64,000 nt of DNA from assembly GCA_965231765.1 (NCBI GenBank), contig OZ246887.1:2790001-2854000 (forward strand), read 5' to 3'. The notes beneath the pieces were generated by a model. That model made no database searches, had not been told where the DNA came from, and saw only the letters and a list, made by a program, of their open reading frames with translations. Positions within the stretch are counted from its first letter, which is position 1. The number at the start of each line of letters is the position of its first letter. Below, one piece after another: positions 32,129-39,926 of the stretch. Source of the DNA: JAAXHF01 sp963665955. GTDB taxonomy: Bacteria > Desulfobacterota > Binatia > Bin18. Both the position numbers and the translations under genes were made by a program.

Positions 32129-32673
32129 ATGCCATTACTGGCCCTGATGCGGCACGGGGAATCGCTGTGGAATTTTGAGAATCGGTTCACTGGCAGTTGC
32201 GGTTTTTCCATGAATGACCTGTTCGTCTCTACCGGATTCACCTTCGATATGAAGACTATGCAACCACAACGGGGTGGCCCGTTATACAATATTGGATTGC
32301 CCGGCTTCGTCGTGAACGAGTTGGCCGGGTTCGCCCTTGGCGTTGGGCGGCGGGCGCTCGATACAATTATCGAGCTGGCACAAACAAAACGGTGTGGCTA
32401 TGCGCAACAAGTCCCTTTGCCCGAACGAGCCGTATTTCAGCGCAGCATAGGGGAAAGCGACTTGCGCTTGCGTGCGGCCCGTAGCCTTGTCATCGAAGTC
32501 ATGGAGAAAGCCTGGTGTGTGCAGGCGGCAAGCCAGGACCCGAGTTACAGATAGAAATGCGGAGTGCTACTGCCTATGTTCTTGAAGTTGCGCTGGATGT
32601 CACCTCCAGCGCGTTTCACTACGGGGCTGGTACGGCTATTCGTTTAGACAATATCCTCCAACAAGAACTCTGA
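32129..32673 (+). pseudogene. Chimeric remnant: phosphoglycerate mutase start joined to acyl-CoA dehydrogenase end
   Basis: From the ATG at 32129 the frame opens as MPLLALMRHGESLWNFENRF, the start of a cofactor-dependent phosphoglycerate mutase (RHGE catalytic His). After about 22 residues it changes to GGPLYNIGLPGFVVNELAGF and ALGVGRRALDTIIELAQ, the C-terminal helices of an HsaA-like acyl-CoA dehydrogenase. That frame stops at 32552. The dehydrogenase continues in another frame as KPGPELQIEMRSATAY and VALDVTSSAFHYGAG to a stop at 32671. So there is a gene junction plus a frameshift; neither parent is intact. The window's working phosphoglycerate mutase would be gpmI. Confidence 0.75.
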
Positions 32674-33593
32674 GCAAAAGACTGACTTCTGAGAAATCGT
32701 ATCTGAAAAACACAGACGATGAGACTCGCCGATTTCTCGACTTCTGGTTTGATCCGGAAAACCGTCGTGAACTGAGCGCACTGGCAACATACATATCTAG
32801 AGTTCAATCGCAAACCGAGAGAATTCTTCTTTGGTGCGCTTTTTCACGCATGATTATTACCAAAATTTCCGGCGTTTCTCTTGCGATGGATGTGTCACAT
32901 AGCCGTCCCCATAAAGTTTATGATGTCGCTCCTGTGAAGCCATTTGACGCCTTTCTCAAAGCCGTCTCAAAGGTGGTCTACAATTGCCCTTTTCCAGGTA
33001 CAAATGACGCTCCGCTTGCCGACGTTCGGTATGGGGACGCCAGAGCATTGCCGGTAGAGTCTGCGAGTGTGGACATGGTGATCACCTCTCCCCCCTACCT
33101 GAACGCCATCGATTACCTTCGTGGGCACAAGCTGTCCCTCGTGTGGATGGGGCACAGCATATCCGAGATTCGCGCGCTTCGGTCTGGCAATATCGGGACG
33201 GAAGTTCCGAAAGAGGCGACTTCAAATGAGGCAATTCAGGAGGCGATGAAAGCCATGGCCGATCTCGAATGTCTTGACAATCAACGCCTAGGTATGATCC
33301 GGCGTTATATTTGGGATATGGGTAAAGTGATGGAGGAATGCGGGCGGGTTCTTAAGCGTGAGGGGCGCGCCGTCTTCGTTGTAGGGGACTCCGCCATTCG
33401 CGGCGTATTTATCAAGAACTCGGAGGCCTTGATTCGACTTGCCTATAACAACGATTTCTCCCTCATTTCGCGCAACACACGTCCAATTGAAACAAAGCGG
33501 CGGTATTTGCCCCCTCCCGAATCTGAAAGGGCTGGAGATCAGATGCAGGGTCGGATGAGAGAAGAGGTCATTTTAGAATTTCGTGCTGATTGA
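32637..33593 (+). pseudogene. 5'-truncated DNA methylase
   Basis: The longest ATG-initiated form is 247 codons from 32850. Methylase-like sequence is open in frame further upstream (FRQYPPTRTLSKRLTSEKS, RRFLDFWFDPENRRELSAL, LLWCAFSRMIITK) with no start codon seen. Motif IV is MVITSPPYLNAIDYLRGHK, preceded by DVRYGDARALP, and a late FVVGDSAIRGV follows. No FxGxG/DPFxGxG SAM-binding motif is found on either side, so the domain carrying motif I has been lost. It overlaps the acyl-CoA dehydrogenase remnant at its left edge. Originally it was probably an N4/N6 amino-methyltransferase of a restriction or orphan system. Confidence 0.65.
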
Positions 33594-33845
33594 GAAGAAT
33601 AAAGAATTTCGAATAGACAGAGGATAACGTGTAGCAAACAGATGAGTTGGCGTCGAAAAACTAGGAACGAAAAAGCACCGGCTACTGCTAAAAATCTGTG
33701 CATCTATATCATGCATAACGAATCGTTCCGCCCGGAATTTTTCCGCTGCGTTTCCAAACCACACACTGCATTCAGTCGCGTACCCTGACGGCTGGGTATC
33801 ACACGTGAAGCTATTTTTCATTGATGTGGCAGCCGATCCGAACAA

Positions 33846-34124
33846 ATGAAATATTCAGATTTTCATATCGGCACGGAGTTTTTTACAGCAACGGGCAAGT
33901 GGCGTTGCACGGACGTTGGCACCCGGGTCATCGTGGCCATTTCTTTGGAGCCGCGCGAAATAGTACGTGTACACTATACAGAAGACAAGGAGCGCCACGA
34001 GGAGCGCTTCATCAGGAATGATCCCTGCGACCTGCTTGGCCCACCCTATGGAGTAGTCGAACAGGTCTTTGATGAGTACGACTTCGAAGGGTGCTATGCC
34101 ACCGTCGCGGAAGCGTCGAGTTAA
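33846..34124 (+). CDS. Small conserved hypothetical protein
   Basis: This 92-residue cytoplasmic protein begins KYSDFHIGTEFFTATGKWRC and continues TDVGTRVIVAISLEPREIV. It has a charged middle and ends GPPYGVVEQVFDEYDFEGC. I recall similar small proteins in accessory regions but know of no function. It looks like a small beta-barrel-type fold. The preceding 252 bases (33594-33845) hold no gene that I can see. Confidence 0.6.
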   Translation: MKYSDFHIGTEFFTATGKWRCTDVGTRVIVAISLEPREIVRVHYTEDKERHEERFIRNDPCDLLGPPYGVVEQVFDEYDFEGCYATVAEASS

Positions 34125-34142
34125 CCGACACAGGAAATGAGC

Positions 34143-34268
34143 ATGTCTGGTCGTCTCGTTACAAAAGAGGTTGCGGAAATAAAAGAGTTATAAGTCCCGC
34201 AATTCAAGACCTACGAAGAGGAAGCAGCGTTCTGGAATAACCTTGGTACGATACCGCTGGTTGAATGA
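34143..34268 (+). pseudogene. CopG/BrnA-like antitoxin relic with an in-frame stop
   Basis: The frame from the ATG at 34143 reads MSGRLVTKEVAEIKEL, TAA at 34191, then VPQFKTYEEEAAFWNNLGTI. The second part matches the FKTYEEEAxFW start of CopG/BrnA-type antitoxins. It then stops at 34266, well short of the DNA-binding domain. No matching toxin is present. It is a dead fragment. Confidence 0.5.
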
Positions 34269-34326
34269 AATCCAAGGATGTATGCTCCTCATTTCACATC
34301 AGACGGCAGGGAAAAGAGAGGACAAT

Positions 34327-34545
34327 ATGATTGAGCCAGAGGCAACATATCGGAAAAGGCTACTGGAAGAAGTCGAAAAGATTCCGATAGAGTATTTCCC
34401 CTTCCTTCTCAACATGATGCGTGCTTTCAGGGAGAGCGTCACCTTGAAGACCGCAGAGGAAAGCTTTCGACAGGGGTGGCAGGAGGCATTACAAGAGGAG
34501 ACACGGCCGGTGGCAGAGCTCTGGGACGATATTGATGCCGGATGA
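34327..34545 (+). CDS. Type II antitoxin candidate (partner of RelE-like toxin)
   Basis: This 72-residue acidic, helical protein shows EKIPIEYFPFLLNMMRAFRE and ESFRQGWQEALQEETRPVAE, ending in LWDDIDAG. This C-terminal pattern recurs in small antitoxins encoded just before RelE/ParE toxins. GAGAGG precedes the ATG. It overlaps the toxin gene by 11 bases. It lacks a recognisable DNA-binding motif, so autoregulation is uncertain. Confidence 0.75.
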   Translation: MIEPEATYRKRLLEEVEKIPIEYFPFLLNMMRAFRESVTLKTAEESFRQGWQEALQEETRPVAELWDDIDAG

Positions 34546-34891
34546 AACAGTCAGACCAATCCGGGTTGAATTCACCTTGGAGTTCAAACGCAACGTCCGC
34601 CAATTAGCGAAAAAGTACCGCCACTTCCAATCTGATATACAGCTGATTATCTCTCAGCTGGAAGCCGGCTTGACCCCTGGGGATCAGATCCCGAGAACAG
34701 GCTACACCGTTTTCAAAGTCCGGGTCAAAAACTCCGACATTCAGAAAGGGAAGCGCTCGGGCTACCGGATGATCTACTACCTCAAAACCCCTGAGCTCGT
34801 GCTTCTCATCACGATCTACTCGAAAACCGACCAGGGAGATATATCCGCAGAGCAAATCCGCCGGATTATGGCTGAAGATGCAGTTCGATAA
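34535..34891 (+). CDS. RelE/ParE-family toxin
   Basis: This 118-residue protein has the RelE/ParE/YafQ fold pattern: VEFTLEFKRNVRQLAKKYRH (helical hairpin), then GYTVFKVRVKNSDIQKGKRS, then YRMIYYLKTPELVLLITIYS (central sheet with conserved Arg/Tyr), and a C-terminal DQGDISAEQIRRIM. It probably cleaves ribosome-bound mRNA, or inhibits gyrase if ParE-like. The ATG at 34535 lies inside the antitoxin gene, as usual for such pairs. It appears intact. Confidence 0.85.
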   Translation: MPDETVRPIRVEFTLEFKRNVRQLAKKYRHFQSDIQLIISQLEAGLTPGDQIPRTGYTVFKVRVKNSDIQKGKRSGYRMIYYLKTPELVLLITIYSKTDQGDISAEQIRRIMAEDAVR

Positions 34892-35021
34892 GATGCGGAA
34901 TCTGGAGGACGCTGTATGGAAATGAAGGGATAAAGAAATAAAGGGAAAGGGATAGGCTACATTGAACCCAGCAGCTCGAATCATGCCTCATCACTTCACA
35001 ACGACAAAGATGGAGGCGGCC

Positions 35022-35216
35022 ATGAGTACAATTACCCTCCCTGATGACCGTATAGCCAAATTGCAAGAGATGGCTACTCGGTTTCAAGTAAGCCCGGAAG
35101 AGCTAGTACAAGTCGGGGTCGAGGAACTCCTCGCTCGCCCTGAAACTGATATATTTCAACGGCCGGTGTCTGCCACTCTGAAGAAAAATGAGGAGCTGTA
35201 CAGGCGGTTGGCATAG
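35022..35216 (+). CDS. Antitoxin of a Doc/Fic-type module
   Basis: This 64-residue protein shows STITLPDDRIAKLQEMATRF, QVSPEELVQVGVEELL, and the tail VSATLKKNEELYRRLA. The N-terminal strand plus two helices look like a ribbon-helix-helix fold, and the LKKNEELYRRLA tail is typical of small antitoxins paired with Doc/Fic toxins. GGAGG precedes the ATG. Its stop shares a base with the next start (TAGTG). The toxin after it is truncated, leaving this as a solitary antitoxin. Confidence 0.75.
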   Translation: MSTITLPDDRIAKLQEMATRFQVSPEELVQVGVEELLARPETDIFQRPVSATLKKNEELYRRLA

Positions 35217-35284
35217 TGTATTCCCTGACTCTTAATGACGTCCTAGAACTGCATCGCCGGGTCGGCGTCCGGTTGCGCAAGTAA
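35216..35284 (+). pseudogene. Truncated Doc/Fic toxin (first 22 codons)
   Basis: A GTG coupled to the antitoxin stop opens VYSLTLNDVLELHRRV, which matches the N-terminal helix of Doc toxins, and then runs GVRLRK to a stop. The HPFxxGNKR catalytic motif and about 100 residues are missing. From 35285 to 35557 I see no gene, only sequence leading to gpmI. Confidence 0.6.
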
Positions 35285-35557
35285 TGGCGCAGAGCGAGGG
35301 AGGACCGCCATACTTTTGCCCAGAGGTTCAACTCCTCTATAAGTCGAAGCCGCCGCGTTGCCTGGCCTCTTTTGAAGGCAAAGGCATCGCTCGCTAATGC
35401 TGTTCACTCGGTTCGCCCTTTTGTGAGTGGGACATGTCCACGTAGGCTGAGTGTTACCTTGAGGTCCATTTTTTCATAAAACGGTCCGGGATTGATAAGA
35501 TGATCTTCTGACCATATAAGACACGCATTCAGACCATAGCTATGGTAAGGTTCTTTT

Positions 35558-37207
35558 ATGAAACTCAGTCCACATCCCTCCCTGACTGCTCCTGAAGGTC
35601 CTGTTGTCCTGCTTATCCTCGACGGCGTTGGCGTCGGTGAAGGCGATGAGTTCGATGCGGTTGCCTGTGCCAAAACCCCGACACTCGACTCTCTGGGCGA
35701 AGGCGGTCTGTCCCGTCAATTGCTTGCGCATGGCACAGCAGTCGGCCTGCCGTCAGACGCAGATATGGGCAATTCTGAGGTTGGGCATAATATTCTTGGG
35801 ACGGGCAGAATCTTTGATCAGGGCGCTAAACTCGTTGATGCAGCGATCGAAAATGGAGCCATCTGGAACGGTACCTGGCCGAATATCATCCAGCACTTGC
35901 AGGAGACAGCTGGCGCCTTACACCTGATTGGTTTGCTGTCGGACGGCAATGTCCACTCGCATGAAAGACACCTGTTTGCTTTGATCAATCGCGCCGCCCA
36001 AGAGTCGGTTCAGCGTGTCTACGTGCATGCGCTTCAGGATGGCCGTGATGTGCCTGAGACGTCGGCACTCATTTATATCGAGCGGTTGGAAGAAGTCCTC
36101 ACAGCTGTTCGTCAAGGCGGTAAGGACTACCGGATTGCCTCCGGTGGTGGGCGGATGAAGACGACGATGGACCGCTACGGAGCAGACTGGGCTATGGTTG
36201 AACGGGGTTGGAACGCTCAGGTGCATGGTCTTGGACGTGCTTTCCCCAGTGCCCGCACGGCGATTGAGACCTACCGGGAAGAAACCCCTGGCATTGCTGA
36301 CCAATATCTGCCAGATTTTGTTGTCTCTGGCGCTGACGGAAAGCCCGTCGCTACCATTCAGGACGGGGACGCGGTTATCTTTTTTAATTTTCGAGGTGAT
36401 CGGGCGCTTGAAATTTCGCAGGCGTTTGAAGCGGGTTCGGAATTTGACAAATTCGAGCGGGGCAGCGTCCCCAAGGTCATGTATGCGGGTATGATGTTAT
36501 ACGATGGTGACCTGAATGTTCCCCGACGCTTTTTGGTCTCTTCACCGGAAGTTGAGCGGCCCGTCAGTGAATATCTCGTTCATAATGGTGTCCACCAGCT
36601 GGCCTGTTCCGAAACCCAAAAATTTGGCCATGTGACGTATTTCTGGAATGGGAACCACTCAGGCAAGTTTGATGAGGAATCTGAAGAATACATCGAAATC
36701 CCGTCTGACTTGGTGCCGTTTGATGAAGCCCCGTTGATGAAATCGGCTGAAACTGCGGACACGGTGATTCAAGCGATCCATAACGGTGACCATAAATTCA
36801 TTCGGGTCAATTTTGCTGCCGGGGATATGGTTGGCCATACGGGAAAGATTGAGGCCTCGATTACAGCGGTTGAAGGAGTTGATCAGGCACTTGGGCGTAT
36901 CCTGCCTGAAGTCTTAGCCAAGAAAGGCTGTTTGGTTGTCACTGCTGATCATGGCAATGCCGAAGATATGGTCCAACGTGATACGTCTCAACAGCCTCTG
37001 AGGGGAGCCGACGGTAAGCCACAGCCACGGACCTCGCACTCGCTTAATCCAGTTCCTTTTTTCTTAGTCGAAGGCGATGGCCGTTCGTTTTCACTGCGTG
37101 ACGATCTGGCTCATGCTGGATTGGCAAATGTGGCAGCGACTTTACTCGAACTGCTCGGTTATCAGCCGCCCGAGGATTATGAGCCGAGTTTGTTAAAGAC
37201 GTCATAA
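35558..37207 (+). CDS. gpmI: 2,3-bisphosphoglycerate-independent phosphoglycerate mutase
   Basis: This 549-residue alkaline-phosphatase-superfamily mutase interconverts 3- and 2-phosphoglycerate. Metal and nucleophile sites are LLILDGVGVGEGDE (Asp22) and DADMGNSEVGHN (Ser73). The substrate region is HALQDGRDVPETSA with RIASGGGRMKTTMDRYG. The second metal cluster is NFAAGDMVGHTGK and VVTADHGNAEDM. The length is close to the usual 510-550. TAAGG lies 7 bases before the ATG. It stands alone; a repeat of family A follows the stop, before the convergent VWA gene. Confidence 0.97.
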   Translation: MKLSPHPSLTAPEGPVVLLILDGVGVGEGDEFDAVACAKTPTLDSLGEGGLSRQLLAHGTAVGLPSDADMGNSEVGHNILGTGRIFDQGAKLVDAAIENGAIWNGTWPNIIQHLQETAGALHLIGLLSDGNVHSHERHLFALINRAAQESVQRVYVHALQDGRDVPETSALIYIERLEEVLTAVRQGGKDYRIASGGGRMKTTMDRYGADWAMVERGWNAQVHGLGRAFPSARTAIETYREETPGIADQYLPDFVVSGADGKPVATIQDGDAVIFFNFRGDRALEISQAFEAGSEFDKFERGSVPKVMYAGMMLYDGDLNVPRRFLVSSPEVERPVSEYLVHNGVHQLACSETQKFGHVTYFWNGNHSGKFDEESEEYIEIPSDLVPFDEAPLMKSAETADTVIQAIHNGDHKFIRVNFAAGDMVGHTGKIEASITAVEGVDQALGRILPEVLAKKGCLVVTADHGNAEDMVQRDTSQQPLRGADGKPQPRTSHSLNPVPFFLVEGDGRSFSLRDDLAHAGLANVAATLLELLGYQPPEDYEPSLLKTS

Positions 37208-37220
37208 AGGCACTTTTTTC

Positions 37221-37244
37221 TCCCTCGCCCTCAGGGGGAGGGAA
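37221..37244. repeat. Palindromic repeat family A, divergent copy
   Basis: TCCCTC / GAGGGA arms around a nested CCCT-CA-GGGG, followed by AACTGG, resemble the CCCTCTCCC-GGGAGAGGGAAC core of family A. It is preceded by a T-run and lies between the convergent gpmI and VWA genes, where it could act as a two-way terminator. Confidence 0.5.
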
Positions 37245-37294
37245 CTGGAGTACCGATCAGTACTGCACCGAGAATAAAGCTTTTCAGCCTCTCT

Positions 37295-39904
37295 CTACAC
37301 CAGCCGTCGCACCAGCAGCTCTAACAAATATATTCCCATGGCCAACGGAATCAGATACGGCAGGAATGGCTGCTGTTCTGGCTCGCTTAACGGTTGCATA
37401 AGAGAAGAAATATCTGGATTCAAACTGCCCCCAGTCGTCTGGGCCAGGGTTTCCAACAGCGCCCTATTGGGCTGCGGTTGCGGCACTTCTCCTTTTTGGC
37501 GCAGCACTGGCAAAGTATATCCGAGTGGGCCAAGTGTTTCTCCAGAAGGCAAGCTGAGTTCCACTAGATAATCACCCGGCTGGGTGTTGGTGTACACACC
37601 TTGATAATGGCCTGGAGCCAGGCGGTCTAAAGGCAAAGATACGGCAGCCCGTGCGGCGCGACGAATGGATGCAATAGCGGAGCGTCCTTTTTCTTGGCTG
37701 CCGTGCGAGAACGCGTCAATAACCAATCCCTCCTCATTATGGCCAAGCTCAACCGCAAAATCACTTTTTTTGTCTTTCTGAGTCTTCTTCTGCAAGCTCC
37801 AGCGCACAATCTGTTCCCAAAAGGTGCTGAAGCCGTCCCAGCTGATCCAGGGCGCTGACCAACGCCCATTGGCATCTGAAGTAAAAGCAACGGCTTTGCC
37901 CTTGCCGTACGACCACGAGGCGAGCAGCGGTGGCTGCGAGCCGTTCACATGCAGAGATAGATCACTCCGGGCGCCTTTCTTGAGCTGCGACTCAACATAG
38001 CCTTTGACTTTTGGTAGCCGACGCTTGGACAGGTCTTTGAGGAGTGGAGAGCGACGATTCGGGATCGGGCTGAGATCCTTCTCCAGCATGGTTTTCTCTT
38101 CGTCTTTTTCCTCAAGCTCACCGATAAACAGATCAGGCAGACTTGCCGGGTCAGTCGTATGGTGGAATGCTCCTCCGCCATATTCCGCTAGGCGAGACAG
38201 CAAACGAAGATTGGACTGTTGCCCGACAGCGATAGTCGAGATCGTCATCTTGAGTTCTTGGTGCATGACCGACACCAAGTCCAGGTAATCGCTGCCGCTG
38301 CCTCCAGTTTCGCCGTCGGTGAGGATAATGAGATGTTTGCGGGTGGCATGTTGGCGTTCCAGTTGGCGTTTGGCTTCCTGAAGGGCGGGCAATAAATGCG
38401 TGCCACCGGCAGCTTTGAGTCTACCAATCCGGCCGTCAATATCGTTGCGGATCTTGCCCATATAGCTGAGCGGGATGACTGGAAAGGATTCTTTGTCAAA
38501 GCCGATCACGCCGAACAAATCCGTGTTTTTCAAATTTCGGGCGACGCCGCGCACCCCAGATTTGGCGTACAGTAAACGGTTTTCACGCCGCATGCTGCCC
38601 GACTTATCAATGATGAGCATGACGGCAGTCCGCTTTTCTTCTTTTTGGGGAGGAGTCAGCAAGACCGGCAGAGCCTGCTCAATCGGAGTATTTTTGTAAC
38701 CACCGAGCCCGAGGCTGGCTTCCCCACCGACCATGATTAATCCACCCCCATTTTGCACATATGTCCGTAAGCGGTTCAGCATGGCTGCTGGCAGTTTGTT
38801 CTTGGCCACATTATTCAGAATGACAGTACTAAACGACTCAGGGGCTGGAACGGCAGTCGAGCCGGAAGAGAAATTGACACTCCTCACATCCAGGCCGCGA
38901 TGGGTGAGGGCCTGCTCTAAGTAGCGATTGTCTCGCTTCCTGGCGCTGAGCAATAAGACCTTGTCTGTTTGACTCACCCGCACCCAAGCAGCAGCCTGAT
39001 TATCTTGCGAGCGGGAATCGTGTGCCTCCTGGGCCGGGGTAAAGCGAGCGCGCAGGGGAATAAGACCACTCTCAGAGAGTTTTAATGTATGCGTCAACAC
39101 CGAAGCGCCAGGCGAGAGGGTGACCTGTTTTTGCCACACCACTTGTTCCTTTTGTCGCAGGACAAGCGCTCCTTGCACGGGGATTGAATTGGTATTTTCA
39201 AGCGCAACACTGACAGCGAGAGAGTCGCCTTTTTGAATTGTCTGCGGCGCACCAATACGTTGGATCGCTATATTAGGCGCTTCATCGACCCCAGGTGGGG
39301 GGAATGGATACAGTTTTTGGTGTCGTTTGGCCAGCAGCGGCAGGAGCGGAGCCGCTGATCCAACAGTCTCCCAGCCATCACTCAGCAGGTAAATACTCCG
39401 ATTTGGACTTTTCCCTAACACACCGATGAGCGCACTTTCCAAATTGCTCTCTTCGAGTTGCAAACGTGTTGGTGGAGCCAACAATAATGGTTCTGCTTCT
39501 TTCCAGGGGAGCCATTGCCGACTGCCAGCAAACAAGAGGGTAGGCGTGTCTGGTGTTGGTTTGAGCTTTTCCAGCGCAGTCTCACGCATCCACTCGCGTT
39601 GGGCGAGAGTGAGACTATGCGAGACATCAAAGGCCAAAAGTGGAGCACTTGCGCTGCCAGGCCGCAGACCGTGCAAGCCAGCCGCAGCCAAGATCAAAAC
39701 ACAGAGAACAAGGGAGTGCAGCAGCAGACTCAGAAATCCGCCCAGGGATCGGAGCGAACGCCACTGCAGCAACCAGAACAGCGGCACCAGGCCAAACAGG
39801 GGGAAAAACTCAGGCCGACTGAAGGCAAAAGACGGGAGCCAAGACACAAGTGACGACAGGAGTGATGACAGGAAAGGAGAGACAGTGGAGGAAAGGTATT
39901 CCAT
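37295..39904 (-). CDS. Large membrane-anchored VWA-domain protein
   Basis: This 869-residue protein has two or three N-terminal hydrophobic helices (FPLFGLVPLFWLLQW, LLLHSLVLCVLILAAAGLHG) and a C-terminal one (LPYLIPLAMGIYLLELLVRR). A von Willebrand A domain lies at about residues 425-610 with an intact MIDAS start, LIIDKSGSMRR, then TDGETGGSGSD. A preceding region (ILNNVAKNKLPAAMLNRLRT, GGGLIMVGGEASLGLGG) resembles the glutamine-amidotransferase-like domain seen in this family. It is the last gene of a three-gene run with BatA-like and DUF58 proteins and may scaffold an envelope or protein-assembly function. Confidence 0.88.
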   Translation of the reverse strand: MEYLSSTVSPFLSSLLSSLVSWLPSFAFSRPEFFPLFGLVPLFWLLQWRSLRSLGGFLSLLLHSLVLCVLILAAAGLHGLRPGSASAPLLAFDVSHSLTLAQREWMRETALEKLKPTPDTPTLLFAGSRQWLPWKEAEPLLLAPPTRLQLEESNLESALIGVLGKSPNRSIYLLSDGWETVGSAAPLLPLLAKRHQKLYPFPPPGVDEAPNIAIQRIGAPQTIQKGDSLAVSVALENTNSIPVQGALVLRQKEQVVWQKQVTLSPGASVLTHTLKLSESGLIPLRARFTPAQEAHDSRSQDNQAAAWVRVSQTDKVLLLSARKRDNRYLEQALTHRGLDVRSVNFSSGSTAVPAPESFSTVILNNVAKNKLPAAMLNRLRTYVQNGGGLIMVGGEASLGLGGYKNTPIEQALPVLLTPPQKEEKRTAVMLIIDKSGSMRRENRLLYAKSGVRGVARNLKNTDLFGVIGFDKESFPVIPLSYMGKIRNDIDGRIGRLKAAGGTHLLPALQEAKRQLERQHATRKHLIILTDGETGGSGSDYLDLVSVMHQELKMTISTIAVGQQSNLRLLSRLAEYGGGAFHHTTDPASLPDLFIGELEEKDEEKTMLEKDLSPIPNRRSPLLKDLSKRRLPKVKGYVESQLKKGARSDLSLHVNGSQPPLLASWSYGKGKAVAFTSDANGRWSAPWISWDGFSTFWEQIVRWSLQKKTQKDKKSDFAVELGHNEEGLVIDAFSHGSQEKGRSAIASIRRAARAAVSLPLDRLAPGHYQGVYTNTQPGDYLVELSLPSGETLGPLGYTLPVLRQKGEVPQPQPNRALLETLAQTTGGSLNPDISSLMQPLSEPEQQPFLPYLIPLAMGIYLLELLVRRLV

Positions 39905-39926
39905 GCCAAATACACTCTAGCCGAAT

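Noticed and set aside
35322..35338. AGAGG-TTCAACT-CCTCT stem-loop resembling a tRNA T-arm, possibly a tRNA 3' fragment or attachment site
   Set aside because: No matching 5' acceptor strand, anticodon arm or CCA end was found within reach, so a tRNA or att site cannot be supported.
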